In this document: positions 47,301-63,180 of the stretch, piece by piece | Numbering within the stretch: the stretch's first letter is position 1 | Layout: every line of letters begins with the position of its first letter | Assembly (NCBI RefSeq): GCF_910591885.1 | Contig: NC_063274.1 | Location: forward strand, 19,986,164 to 20,050,163 | Direction: 5' to 3' | DNA: 64,000 bases | Source: Bombus terrestris | Lineage: Eukaryota > Arthropoda > Insecta > Hymenoptera > Apidae | Made by a program: the position numbers and the translations under genes | The notes under the pieces: model-generated | Seen by the model: only the letters and a program-made list of their open reading frames with translations | What the model was told of the DNA's origin: nothing | Databases searched by the model: none

Positions 47301-50300
47301 TAACGATATAACGTATAACGTTATATACTATAACGATATAACGTATAACGTTATATACGATAACGATATAACGTATAACGTTATGTAGTATTACGATATA
47401 ACGTATAACGTTATATGCTATATCCATATAACGTATAACGTTATATACTATAACGATATAACGTATAACGTTATGTACTATAACGATATAACGTATAACG
47501 TTGTATACGATAACGATATAACGTATAACGTTATAAACAATATCGTTATAACGTATAACGTTATATACTATATCGATATAATGTATAACGTTATATACGA
47601 TAACGATATAACGTATAACGTTATGTACTATAACGATATAACGTATAACGTTATATACGATAACGATATAACGTATAACGTTAAAAACTATATCGTTATA
47701 ACGTATAACGTTATATACTATATGGATATAATGTATAACGTTATATACTATAACGATATAACGTAAAACGTTATATACGATAACGATATAACGTATAACG
47801 TTATAAGCTATATCGTTATAACGTATAACGTGATATGCTATAACGATATAACGTATAACGTTATATACGATAACGATATAACGTATAACGTTATGTAGTA
47901 TTACGATATAACGTATAACGTTATGTAGTATTACGATATAACGTATAACGTTATGTATTATTACGATATAACGTATAACGTTATGTAGTATTACGATATA
48001 ACGTATAACGTTATGTAGTATTACGATATAACGTATAACGTTATGTAGTATTACGATATAACGTATAACGTTATATGCTATATCGATATAACGTTATACG
48101 TTATATACTATATCGATATAACGTATAACGTTATATACGATAACGATATAACGCATAACGTTATATACCATAACGATATAACGTAAAACGTTATATACTA
48201 TAACGATATAACGTATAACGTTATATACGATAGCGATATAACGTATAACGTTATATACGATAACGATATAACGTATAACGTTATGTACTATAACGATATA
48301 ACGTATAACGTTATATACTATATCGATATAACGTTTAACGTTATATACTATAACGATATAACGTAAAACGTTATATACGATAACGATATAACGTATAACG
48401 TTATGTAGTATTACGATATAACGTATAACGTTATATGCTATATCCATATAACGTATAACGTTATATACTATAACGATATAACGTATAACGTTATGTACTA
48501 TAACGATATAACGTATAACGTTGTATACGATAACGATATAACGTATAACGTTATAAACTATATCGTTATAACGTATAACGTTATATACTATATCGATATA
48601 ATGTATAACGTTATATACGATAACGATATAACGTATAACGTTATGTAGTATTACGATATAACGTATAACGTTATATACTATATCGATATAATGTATAACG
48701 TTATATACGATAACGATATAACGTATAACGTTATGTACTATAACGATATAACGTATAACGTTATATACGATAACGATATAACGTATAACGTTAAAAACTA
48801 TATCGTTATAACGTATAACGTTATATACTATATCGATATAATGTATAACGTTATATACGATAACGATATAACGTATAACGTTATGTAGTATTACGATATA
48901 ACGTATAACGTTATGTAGTATTACGATATAACGTATAACGTTATGTAGTATTACGATATAACGTATAACGTTATGTAGTATTACGATATAACGTATAACG
49001 TTATGTAGTATTACGATATAACGTATAACGTTATGTAGTATTACGATATAACGTATAACGTTATATGCTATATCCATATAACGTATAACGTTATATACGA
49101 TAGCGATATAACGTATAACGTTATATGCTATAACGATATAACGTATAACGTTATATACTGTAACGATATAACGTATAACGTTATATACTATAACGATATA
49201 ACGTATAACGTTATATACGATAACGATATAACGTATAACGTTATGTAGTATTACGATATAACGTATAACGTTATATGCTATATCCATATAACGTATAACG
49301 TTATATACTATAACGATATAACGTATAACGTTATGTACTATAACGATATAACGTATAACGTTGTATACGATAACGATATAACGTATAACGTTATAAACTA
49401 TATCGTTATAACGTATAACGTTATATACTATATCGATATAATGTATAACGTTATATACGATAACGATATAACGTATAACGTTATGTACTATAACGATATA
49501 ACGTATAACGTTATATACTATATCGATATAACGTTTAACGTTATATGCTATATCGATATAACGGATAACGTTATATACGATAACGATATAACGCATAACG
49601 TTATATACCATAACGATATAACGTAAAACGTTATATACTATAACGATATAACGTATAACGTTATATACGATAGCGATATAACGTATAACGTTATATACGA
49701 TAACGATATAACGTATAACGTTATGTAGTATTACGATATAACGTATAACGTTATGTAGTATTACGATATAACGTATAACGTTATATACGATAACGATATA
49801 ACGCATAACATTATATACCATAACGATATAACGTAAAACGTTATATACTATAACGATATAACGTAAAACGTTATATACGATAACGATATAACGTATAACG
49901 TTATATACGATAACGATATAACGTATAACGTTATAAACTATATCGTTATAACGTATAACGTTATATGCTATATCCATATAACGTATAACGTTATATACTA
50001 TATCGATATAACGTATAACGTTATATGCTATAACGATATAACGTATAACGTTATATACTGTAACGATATAACGTATAACGTTATATACTATAACGATATA
50101 ACGTATAACGTTATATACGATAACGATATAACGTATAACGTTATGTAGTATTACGATATAACGTATAACGTTATATGCTATATCCATATAACGTATAACG
50201 TTATATACTATAACGATATAACGTATAACGTTATGTACTATAACGATATAACGTATAACGTTGTATACGATAACGATATAACGTATAACGTTATAAACTA

Positions 50301-52470
50301 TATCGTTATAACGTATAACGTTATATACTATATCGATATAATGTATAACGTTATATACGATAACGATATAACGTATAACGTTATGTACTATAACGATATA
50401 ACGTATAACGTTATATACGATAACGATATAACGTATAACGTTAAAAACTATATCGTTATAACGTATAACGTTATATACTATATGGATATAATGTATAACG
50501 TTATATACTATAACGATATAACGTAAAACGTTATATACGATAACGATATAACGTATAACGTTATAAGCTATATCGTTATAACGTATAACGTGATATGCTA
50601 TAACGATATAACGTATAACGTTATATACGATAACGATATAACGTATAACGTTATGTAGTATTACGATATAACGTATAACGTTATGTAGTATTACGATATA
50701 ACGTATAACGTTATGTATTATTACGATATAACGTATAACGTTATGTAGTATTACGATATAACGTATAACGTTATGTAGTATTACGATATAACGTATAACG
50801 TTATGTAGTATTACGATATAACGTATAACGTTATATGCTATATCGATATAACGTTTAACGTTATATACTATATCGATATAACGTATAACGTTATATACGA
50901 TAACGATATAACGCATAACGTTATATACCATAACGATATAACGTAAAACGTTATATACTATAACGATATAACGTATAACGTTATATACGATAGCGATATA
51001 ACGTATAACGTTATATACGATAACGATATAACGTATAACGTTATGTACTATAACGATATAACGTATAACGTTATATACTATATCGATATAACGTTTAACG
51101 TTATATACTATAACGATATAACGTAAAACGTTATATACGATAACGATATAACGTATAACGTTATGTAGTATTACGATATAACGTATAACGTTATATGCTA
51201 TATCCATATAACGTATAACGTTATATACTATAACGATATAACGTATAACGTTATGTACTATAACGATATAACGTATAACGTTGTATACGATAACGATATA
51301 ACGTATAACGTTATAAACTATATCGTTATAACGTATAACGTTATATACTATATCGATATAATGTATAACGTTATATACGATAACGATATAACGTATAACG
51401 TTATGTAGTATTACGATATAACGTATAACGTTATATACTATATCGATATAATGTATAACGTTATATACGATAACGATATAACGTATAACGTTATGTACTA
51501 TAACGATATAACGTATAACGTTATATACGATAACGATATAACGTATAACGTTAAAAACTATATCGTTATAACGTATAACGTTATATACTATATCGATATA
51601 ATGTATAACGTTATATACGATAACGATATAACGTATAACGTTATGTAGTATTACGATATAACGTATAACGTTATGTAGTATTACGATATAACGTATAACG
51701 TTATGTAGTATTACGATATAACGTATAACGTTATGTAGTATTACGATATAACGTATAACGTTATGTAGTATTACGATATAACGTATAACGTTATGTAGTA
51801 TTACGATATAACGTATAACGTTATATGCTATATCCATATAACGTATAACGTTATATACGATAGCGATATAACGTATAACGTTATATGCTATAACGATATA
51901 ACGTATAACGTTATATACTGTAACGATATAACGTATAACGTTATATACTATAACGATATAACGTATAACGTTATATACGATAACGATATAACGTATAACG
52001 TTATGTAGTATTACGATATAACGTATAACGTTATATGCTATATCCATATAACGTATAACGTTATATACTATAACGATATAACGTATAACGTTATGTACTA
52101 TAACGATATAACGTATAACGTTGTATACGATAACGATATAACGTATAACGTTATAAACTATATCGTTATAACGTATAACGTTATATACTATATCGATATA
52201 ATGTATAACGTTATATACGATAACGATATAACGTATAACGTTATGTACTATAACGATATAACGTATAACGTTATATACTATATCGATATAACGTTTAACG
52301 TTATATGCTATATCGATATAACGGATAACGTTATATACGATAACGATATAACGCATAACGTTATATACCATAACGATATAACGTAAAACGTTATATACTA
52401 TAACGATATAACGTATAACGTTATATACGATAGCGATATAACGTATAACGTTATATACGATAACGATATA
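44371..52470. repeat. Three-unit higher-order tandem block (2580, 2760, 2760 bp)
   Basis: Unit 1 is 44371-46950, unit 2 is 46951-49710 and unit 3 is 49711-52470. Each begins D-D-B-W-L-M-B-H-E. Units 2 and 3 differ at three bases by my reading: ATAAACAATATC (47521) against ATAAACTATATC (50281), and ACGTTATACG (48091) against ACGTTTAACG (50851). Unit 1 lacks six monomers (180 bp) present at 49531-49710 and 52291-52470, and shares ATAAACAATATC with unit 2. All three have the rare TTATGTATTATTACG D variant (45361, 47941, 50701). A partial fourth unit runs on to about 52740. Confidence 0.95.
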
Positions 52471-55400
52471 ACGTATAACGTTATGTAGTATTACGATATA
52501 ACGTATAACGTTATGTAGTATTACGATATAACGTATAACGTTATATACGATAACGATATAACGCATAACATTATATACCATAACGATATAACGTAAAACG
52601 CTATATACTATAACGATATAACGTAAAACGTTATATACGATAACGATATAACGTATAACGTTATATACGATAACGATATAACGTATAACGTTATAAACTA
52701 TATCGTTATAACGTATAACGTTATATGCTATATCCATATAACGTATAACGTTATATACTATATCCATATAACGTATAACGTTATATACGATAGCGATATA
52801 ACGTATAAAGTTATATACGATAACGATATAACGTATAACGTTATATACGATAACGATATAACGTATAACGTTATGTACTATAACGATATAACGTAAAACG
52901 TTATATACGATAACGATATAACGTATAACGTTATGTAGTATTACGATATAACGTATAACGTTATGTAGTATTACGATATAACGTATAACGTTATATACTA
53001 TATCGATATAATGTATAACGTTATATACGATAACGATATAACGCATAACGTTATATACCATAACGATATAACGTAAAACGTTATATACGATAACGATATA
53101 ACGTATAACGTTATATACGATAACGATATAACGTATAACGTTATAAACTATATCGTTATAACGTATAACGTTATATGCTATATCCATATAACGTATAACG
53201 TTATATACTATATCGATATAACGTATAACGTTATATACTATATCGGTATAACGTATAACGTTATATACGATAACGATATAACGTATAACGTTATATACGA
53301 TTAGGATATAACGCATAACGTTATATACCATAACGATATAACGTAAAACGTTATATACTATAACGATATAACGTATAACGTTATGTAGTATTACGATATA
53401 ACGTATAACGTTATGTAGTATTACGATATAACGTATAACGTTATATACGATAACGATATAACGCATAACATTATATACCATAACGATATAACGTAAAACG
53501 TTATATACTATAACGATATAACGTAAAACGTTATATACGATAACGATATAACGTATAACGTTATATACGATAACGATATAACGTATAACGTTATAAACTA
53601 TATCGTTATAACGTATAACGTTATATGCTATATCCATATAACGTATAACGTTATATAATATATCGATATAACGTATAACGTTATATGCTATAACGATATA
53701 ACGTATAACGTTATATACTGTAACGATATAACGTATAACGTTATATACTATAACGATATAACGTATAACGTTATATACGATAACGATATAACGTATAACG
53801 TTATGTAGTATTACGATATAACGTATAACGTTATATGCTATATCCATATAACGTATAACGTTATATACTATAACGATATAACGTATAACGTTATGTACTA
53901 TAACGATATAACGTATAACGTTGTATACGATAACGATATAACGTATAACGTTATAAACTATATCGTTATAACGTATAACGTTATATACTATATCGATATA
54001 ATGTATAACGTTATATACGATAACGATATAACGTATAACGTTATGTACTATAACGATATAACGTATAACGTTATATACGATAACGATATAACGTATAACG
54101 TTAAAAACTATATCGTTATAACGTATAACGTTATATACTATATGGATATAATGTATAACGTTATATACTATAACGATATAACGTAAAACGTTATATACGA
54201 TAACGATATAACGTATAACGTTATAAGCTATATCGTTATAACGTATAACGTGATATGCTATAACGATATAACGTATAACGTTATATACGATAACGATATA
54301 ACGTATAACGTTATGTAGTATTACGATATAACGTATAACGTTATGTAGTATTACGATATAACGTATAACGTTATGTAGTATTACGATATAACGTATAACG
54401 TTATGTAGTATTACGATATAACGTATAACGTTATGTAGTATTACGATATAACGTATAACGTTATGTAGTATTACGATATAACGTATAACGTTATATGCTA
54501 TATCCATATAACGTATAACGTTATATACTATATCGATATAACGTATAACGTTATATACGATATCGATATAACGTATAACGTTATATACGATAACGATATA
54601 ACGTAAAACGTTATATACTATAACGATATAACGTATAACGTTATATACGATAGCGATATAACGTATAACGTTATATACGATAACGATATAACGTATAACG
54701 TTATGTACTATAACGATATAACGTATAACGTTATATACTATATCGATATAACGTTTAACGTTATATACTATAACGATATAACGTAAAACGTTATATACGA
54801 TAACGATATAACGTATAACGTTATGTAGTATTACGATATAACGTATAACGTTATATGCTATATCCATATAACGTATAACGTTATATACTATAACGATATA
54901 ACGTATAACGTTATGTACTATAACGATATAACGTATAACGTTGTATACGATAACGATATAACGTATAACGTTATAAACTATATCGTTATAACGTATAACG
55001 TTATATACTATATCGATATAATGTATAACGTTATATACGATAACGATATAACGTATAACGTTATGTACTATAACGATATAACGTATAACGTTATATACGA
55101 TAACGATATAACGTATAACGTTATGTACTATAACGATATAACGTATAACGTTATATACGATAACGATATAACGTATAACGTTAAAAACTATATCGTTATA
55201 ACGTATAACGTTATATACTATATGGATATAATGTATAACGTTATATACTATAACGATATAACGTAAAACGTTATATACGATAACGATATAACGTATAACG
55301 TTATGTAGTATTACGATATAACGTATAACGTTATATGCTATATCCATATAACGTATAACGTTATATACTATAACGATATAACGTATAACGTTATGTACTA

Positions 55401-58400
55401 TAACGATATAACGTATAACGTTGTATACGATAACGATATAACGTATAACGTTATAAACTATATCGTTATAACGTATAACGTTATATACTATATCGATATA
55501 ATGTATAACGTTATATACGATAACGATATAACGTATAACGTTATGTACTATAACGATATAACGTATAACGTTATATACGATAACGATATAACGTATAACG
55601 TTAAAAACTATATCGTTATAACGTATAACGTTATACATTATATCGATATAGTATATAACGTTATATACGATAACGATATAACGTATAACGTTATGTAGTA
55701 TTACGATATAACGTATAACGTTATGTAGTATTACGATATAACGTATAACGTTATGTAGTATTACGATATAACGTATAACGTTATGTAGTATTACGATATA
55801 ACGTATAACGTTATGTAGTATTACGATATAACGTATAACGTTATGTAGTATTACGATATAACGTATAACGTTATATGCTATATCCATATAACGTATAACG
55901 TTATATACGATAGCGATATAACGTATAACGTTATATGCTATAACGATATAACGTATAACGTTATATACTGTAACGATATAACGTATAACGTTATATACTA
56001 TAACGATATAACGTATAACGTTATATACGATAACGATATAACGTATAACGATATGTAGTATTACGATATAACGTATAACGTTATATGCTATATCCATATA
56101 ACGTATAACGTTATATACTATAACGATATAACGTATAACGTTATGTACTATAACGATATAACGTATAACGTTGTATACGATAACGATATAACGTATAACG
56201 TTATAAACTATATCGTTATAACGTATAACGTTATATACTATATCGATATAATGTATAACGTTATATACGATAACGATATAACGTATAACGTTATGTACTA
56301 TAACGATATAACGTATAACGTTATATACTATATCGATATAACGTTTAACGTTATATACTATATCGATATAACGGATAACGTTATATACGATAACGATATA
56401 ACGCATAACGTTATATACCATAACGATATAACGTAAAACGTTATATACTATAACGATATAACGTATAACGTTATATACGATAGCGATATAACGTATAACG
56501 TTATATACGATAACGATATAACGTATAACGTTATGTAGTATTACGATATAACGTATAACGTTATGTAGTATTACGATATAACGTATAACGTTATATACGA
56601 TAACGATATAACGCATAACATTATATACCATAACGATATAACGTAAAACGCTATATACTATAACGATATAACGTAAAACGTTATATACGATAACGATATA
56701 ACGTATAACGTTATATACGATAACGATATAACGTATAACGTTATAAACTATATCGTTATAACGTATAACGTTATATGCTATATCCATATAACGTATAACG
56801 TTATATACTATATCCATATAACGTATAACGTTATATACGATAGCGATATAACGTATAAAGTTATATACGATAACGATATAACGTATAACGTTATATACGA
56901 TAACGATATAACGTATAACGTTATGTACTATAACGATATAACGTAAAACGTTATATACGATAACGATATAACGTATAACGTTATGTAGTATTACGATATA
57001 ACGTATAACGTTATGTAGTATTACGATATAACGTATAACGTTATATACTATATCGATATAATGTATAACGTTATATACGATAACGATATAACGCATAACG
57101 TTATATACCATAACGATATAACGTAAAACGTTATATACGATAACGATATAACGTATAACGTTATATACGATAACGATATAACGTATAACGTTATAAACTA
57201 TATCGTTATAACGTATAACGTTATATGCTATATCCATATAACGTATAACGTTATATACTATATCGATATAACGTATAACGTTATATACTATATCGGTATA
57301 ACGTATAACGTTATATACGATAACGATATAACGTATAACGTTATATACGATTAGGATATAACGCATAACGTTATATACCATAACGATATAACGTAAAACG
57401 TTATATACTATAACGATATAACGTATAACGTTATGTAGTATTACGATATAACGTATAACGTTATGTAGTATTACGATATAACGTATAACGTTATATACGA
57501 TAACGATATAACGCATAACATTATATACCATAACGATATAACGTAAAACGTTATATACTATAACGATATAACGTAAAACGTTATATACGATAACGATATA
57601 ACGTATAACGTTATATACGATAACGATATAACGTATAACGTTATAAACTATATCGTTATAACGTATAACGTTATATGCTATATCCATATAACGTATAACG
57701 TTATATACTATATCGATATAACGTATAACGTTATATGCTATAACGATATAACGTATAACGTTATATACTGTAACGATATAACGTATAACGTTATATACTA
57801 TAACGATATAACGTATAACGTTATATACGATAACGATATAACGTATAACGTTATGTAGTATTACGATATAACGTATAACGTTATATGCTATATCCATATA
57901 ACGTATAACGTTATATACTATAACGATATAACGTATAACGTTATGTACTATAACGATATAACGTATAACGTTGTATACGATAACGATATAACGTATAACG
58001 TTATAAACTATATCGTTATAACGTATAACGTTATATACTATATCGATATAATGTATAACGTTATATACGATAACGATATAACGTATAACGTTATGTACTA
58101 TAACGATATAACGTATAACGTTATATACGATAACGATATAACGTATAACGTTAAAAACTATATCGTTATAACGTATAACGTTATATACTATATGGATATA
58201 ATGTATAACTTTATATACTATAACGATATAACGTAAAACGTTATATACGATAACGATATAACGTATAACGTTATAAGCTATATCGTTATAACGTATAACG
58301 TGATATGCTATAACGATATAACGTATAACGTTATATACGATAACGATATAACGTATAACGTTATGTAGTATTACGATATAACGTATAACGTTATGTAGTA

Positions 58401-58560
58401 TTACGATATAACGTATAACGTTATGTAGTATTACGATATAACGTATAACGTTATGTAGTATTACGATATAACGTATAACGTTATGTAGTATTACGATATA
58501 ACGTATAACGTTATGTAGTATTACGATATAACGTATAACGTTATATGCTATATCCATATA
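51421..58560. repeat. 4.05-kb-offset duplication
   Basis: 51421-54510 and 55471-58560 match over 103 monomers. Shared rare markers are ACGGAT (52321, 56371), AACGCTATATAC (52591, 56641), a C ending TATCGGTATA (53221, 57271) and an O-K junction (53011, 57061). Differences are few: an 18-bp inverted patch at 55636-55653, CGATATG at 56041, TATGC against TATAC (52291, 56341), TATAATATATC (53641) and AACTTTAT (58201). It overlaps unit 3 of the three-unit block, so the two events are nested. Confidence 0.92.
55624..55665. repeat. Inverted repeat with an 18-bp microinversion
   Basis: Two TATAACGTTATA boxes (55624-55635 and 55654-55665) flank 18 bases reading CATTATATCGATATAGTA. In the sister copy at 51571-51630 and at the many other C-O junctions, the same interval reads TACTATATCGATATAATG, its exact reverse complement. 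Four apparent substitutions are thus one inversion. The boxes are mutually complementary and the inner 12 bases are palindromic, so the 42-bp site could form a hairpin or cruciform. Confidence 0.9.
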
Positions 58561-58980
58561 ACGTATAACGTTATATACTATAACGATATAACGTAAAACG
58601 TTATATACGATATCGATATAACGTATAACGTTATATACGATAACGATATAACGCATAACGTTATATACCATAACGATATAACGTAAAACGTTATATACTA
58701 TAACGATATAACGTATAACGTTATATACGATAGCGATATAACGTATAACGTTATATACGATAACGATATAACGTATAACGTTATGTACGATAACGATATA
58801 ACGTATAACGTTATGTACTATAACGATATAACGTATAACGTTATATACTATATCGATATAACGTTTAACGTTATATACTACATCGATATAACGTATAACG
58901 TTATATACTATATGGATATAATGTATAACGTTATATACTATAACGATATAACGTATAACGTTATATACGATAACGATATA

Positions 58981-60480
58981 ACGTATAACGTTGTATACGA
59001 TAACGATATAACGTATAACGTTATAAACTATATCGTTATAACGTATAACGTTATATACTATATCGATATAATGTATAACGTTATATACGATAACGATATA
59101 ACGTATAACGTTATGTACTATAACGATATAACGTATAACGTTATATACGATAACGATATAACGTATAACGTTAAAAACTATATCGTTATAACGTATAACG
59201 TTATATACTATATGGATATAATGTATAACGTTATATACTATAACGATATAACGTAAAACGTTATATACGATAACGATATAACGTATAACGTTATGTAGTA
59301 TTACGATATAACGTATAACGTTATATGCTATATCCATATAACGTATAACGTTATATACTATAACGATATAACGTATAACGTTATGTACTATAACGATATA
59401 ACGTATAACGTTGTATACGATAACGATATAACGTATAACGTTATAAACTATATCGTTATAACGTATAACGTTATATACTATATCGATATAATGTATAACG
59501 TTATATACGATAACGATATAACGTATAACGTTATGTACTATAACGATATAACGTACAACGTTATATACGATAACGATATAACGTATAACGTTAAAAACTA
59601 TATCGTTATAACGTATAACGTTATATACTATATGGATATAATGTATAACGTTATATACTATAACGATATAACGTAAAACGTTATATACGATAACGATATA
59701 ACGTATAACGTTATAAGCTATATCGTTATAACGTATAACGTGATATGCTATAACGATATAACGTATAACGTTATATACTATATCGATATAATGTATAACG
59801 TTATATACGATAACGATATAACGTATAACGTTATGTACTATAACGATATAACGTATAACGTTATATACGATAACGATATAACGTATAACGTTAAAAACTA
59901 TATCGTTATAACGTATAACGTTATATACTATATGGATATAATGTATAACGTTATATACTATAACGATATAACGTAAAACGTTATATACGATAACGATATA
60001 ACGTATAACGTTATGTAGTATTACGATATAACGTATAACGTTATATGCTATATCCATATAACGTATAACGTTATATACTATAACGATATAACGTATAACG
60101 TTATGTACTATAACGATATAACGTATAACGTTGTATACGATAACGATATAACGTATAACGTTATAAACTATATCGTTATAACGTATAACGTTATATACTA
60201 TATCGATATAATGTATAACGTTATATACGATAACGATATAACGTATAACGTTATGTACTATAACGATATAACGTATAACGTTATATACGATAACGATATA
60301 ACGTATAACGTTAAAAACTATATCGTTATAACGTATAACGTTATATACTATATGGATATAATGTATAACGTTATATACTATAACGATATAACGTAAAACG
60401 TTATATACGATAACGATATAACGTATAACGTTATAAGCTATATCGTTATAACGTATAACGTGATATGCTATAACGATATA
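58981..60480. repeat. Amplified C-O-J-B-R-S-T-M module and 720-bp repeat
   Basis: The eight-monomer module C-O-J-B-R-S-T-M occurs four times: 59041-59280, 59461-59700, 59761-60000 and 60181-60420. Around it, 59281-59760 and 60001-60480 are the same 16 monomers at an offset of 720, with one base difference (ACGTAC at 59551). At 59731-59790 the array passes from V directly to C, a junction not seen elsewhere in the window. Confidence 0.92.
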
Positions 60481-60630
60481 ACGTATAACGTTATATACGA
60501 TAACGATATAACGTATAACGTTATGTAGTATTACGATATAACGTATAACGTTATGTAGTAAGACGATATAACGTATAACGTTATGTAGTATTACGATATA
60601 ACGTATAACGTTATGTAGTATTACGATATA

Positions 60631-60750
60631 ACGTATAACGTTATATACGATAGCGATATAACGTATAACGTTATATGCTATAACGATATAACGTATAACG
60701 TTATATACGATAGCGATATAACGTATAACGTTATATGCTATAACGATATA
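60631..60750. repeat. Q-F dimer duplication
   Basis: The pair Q-F appears twice in a row (60631-60690, 60691-60750). Elsewhere a single Q-F is followed by G or, at 63211-63270, by H. This is a two-monomer (60-bp) tandem duplication. Confidence 0.9.
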
Positions 60751-60900
60751 ACGTATAACGTTATATACTATATCGATATAACGTATAACGTTATATATGA
60801 TAACGATATAACGTATAACGTTACATACGATAGCGATATAACGCATAACGTTATATACCATAACGATATAACGTAAAACGTTATATACTATAACGATATA

Positions 60901-63180
60901 ACGTATAACGTTATGTAGTATTACGATATAACGTATAACGTTATGTAGTATTACGATATAACGTATAACGTTATATACGATAACGATATAACGCATAACG
61001 TTATATACCATAACGATATAACGTAAAACGTTATATACTATAACGATATAACGTATAACGTTATGTAGTATTACGATATAACGTATAACGTTATGTAGTA
61101 TTACGATATAACGTATAACGTTATATACGATAACGATATAACGCATAACGTTATATACGATAGCGATATAACGTATAAAGTTATATACGATAACGATATA
61201 ACGTATAACGTTATATACGATAACGATATAACGTATAACGTTATGTACTATAACGATATAAAGTATAACGTTATATACTATATCGATATAACGTATAACG
61301 TTATATGCTATAACGATATAACGTATAACGTTATATACTGTAACGATATAACGTATAACGTTATATACGATAACGATATAACGTATAACGTTATGTAGTA
61401 TTACGATATAACGTATAACGTTATGTAGTATTACGATATAACGTATAACGTTATGTAGTATTACGACATAACGTATAACGTTATATGCTATATCCATATA
61501 ACGTATAACGTTATATACTATAACGATATAACGTATAACGTTATGTACTATAACGATATAACGTATAACGTTATATACGATAACGATATAACGGATAACG
61601 TTATATACGATAGCGATATAACGTATAACGTTATATACGATAACGATATAACGTATAACGTTATGTACTATAACGATATAACGCATAACGTTATATACTA
61701 TATCGATATAACGTTTAACGTTATATACTATATCGATATAACGTATAACGTTATATACTATATCGATATAACGTATAACGTTATATACGATAACGATATA
61801 ACGTATAACGTTATATACGATTAGGATATAACGCATAACGTTATATACCATAACGATATAACGTAAAACGTTATATACTATAACGATATAACGTATAACG
61901 TTATGTAGTATTACGATATAACGTATTACGTTATGTAGTATTACGATATAACGTATAACGTTATATACGATAACGATATAACGCATAACATTATATACCA
62001 TAACGATATAACGTAAAACGTTATATACTATAACGATATAACGTAAAACGTTATATACGATAACGATATAACGTATAACGTTATATACGATAACGATATA
62101 ACGTATAACGTTATATACTATAACGATATAACGTATAACGTTATGTAGTATTACGATATAACGTATTACGTTATGTAGTATTACGATATAACGTATAACG
62201 TTATATACGATAACGATATAACGCATAACGTTATATACCATAACGATATAACGTAAAACGTTATATACTATAACGATATAACGTATAACGTTATGTAGTA
62301 TTACGATATAACGTATAACGTTATGTAGTATTACGATATAACGTATAACGTTATATACGATAACGATATAACGCATAACGTTATATACGATAGCGATATA
62401 ACGTATAAAGTTATATACGATAACGATATAACGTATAACGTTATATACGATAACGATATAACGTATAACGTTATGTACTATAACGATATAAAGTATAACG
62501 TTATATACTATATCGATATAACGTATAACGTTATATGCTATAACGATATAACGTATAACGTTATATACTGTAACGATATAACGTATAACGTTATATACGA
62601 TAACGATATAACGTATAACGTTATGTAGTATTACGATATAACGTATAACGTTATGTAGTATTACGATATAACGTATAACGTTATGTAGTATTACGACATA
62701 ACGTATAACGTTATATGCTATATCCATATAACGTATAACGTTATATACTATAACGATATAACGTATAACGTTATGTACTATAACGATATAACGTATAACG
62801 TTATATACGATAACGATATAACGGATAACGTTATATACGATAGCGATATAACGTATAACGTTATATACGATAACGATATAACGTATAACGTTATGTACTA
62901 TAACGATATAACGCATAACGTTATATACTATATCGATATAACGTTTAACGTTATATACTATATCGATATAACGTATAACGTTATATACTATATCGATATA
63001 ACGTATAACGTTATATACGATAACGATATAACGTATAACGTTATATACGATTAGGATATAACGCATAACGTTATATACCATAACGATATAACGTAAAACG
63101 TTATATACTATAACGATATAACGTATAACGTTATGTAGTATTACGATATAACGTATAACGTAATGTAGTATTACGATATA
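60901..63180. repeat. 1.23-kb-period duplication
   Basis: 60901-61950 matches 62131-63180, an offset of 41 monomers. Shared rare markers are the K/Q hybrid (61141, 62371), AAGTAT (61261, 62491), a D ending GACATA (61441, 62671), ACGGAT (61591, 62821) and ACGCAT with a C core (61681, 62911). ACGTATTACG, a D variant, lies at 61921 near the end of copy 1 and at 62161 near the start of copy 2, which suits a crossover at the shared D-D-B motif. Confidence 0.92.

Noticed and set aside
26653..47427. Minus-strand open frame of 6924 residues as a giant repeat-protein gene
   Set aside because: It is pure satellite read in the one minus frame that has no stop in the consensus. It has no non-repeat sequence, no distinct start context, no domain, and its ends are set by one-base changes in single monomers.
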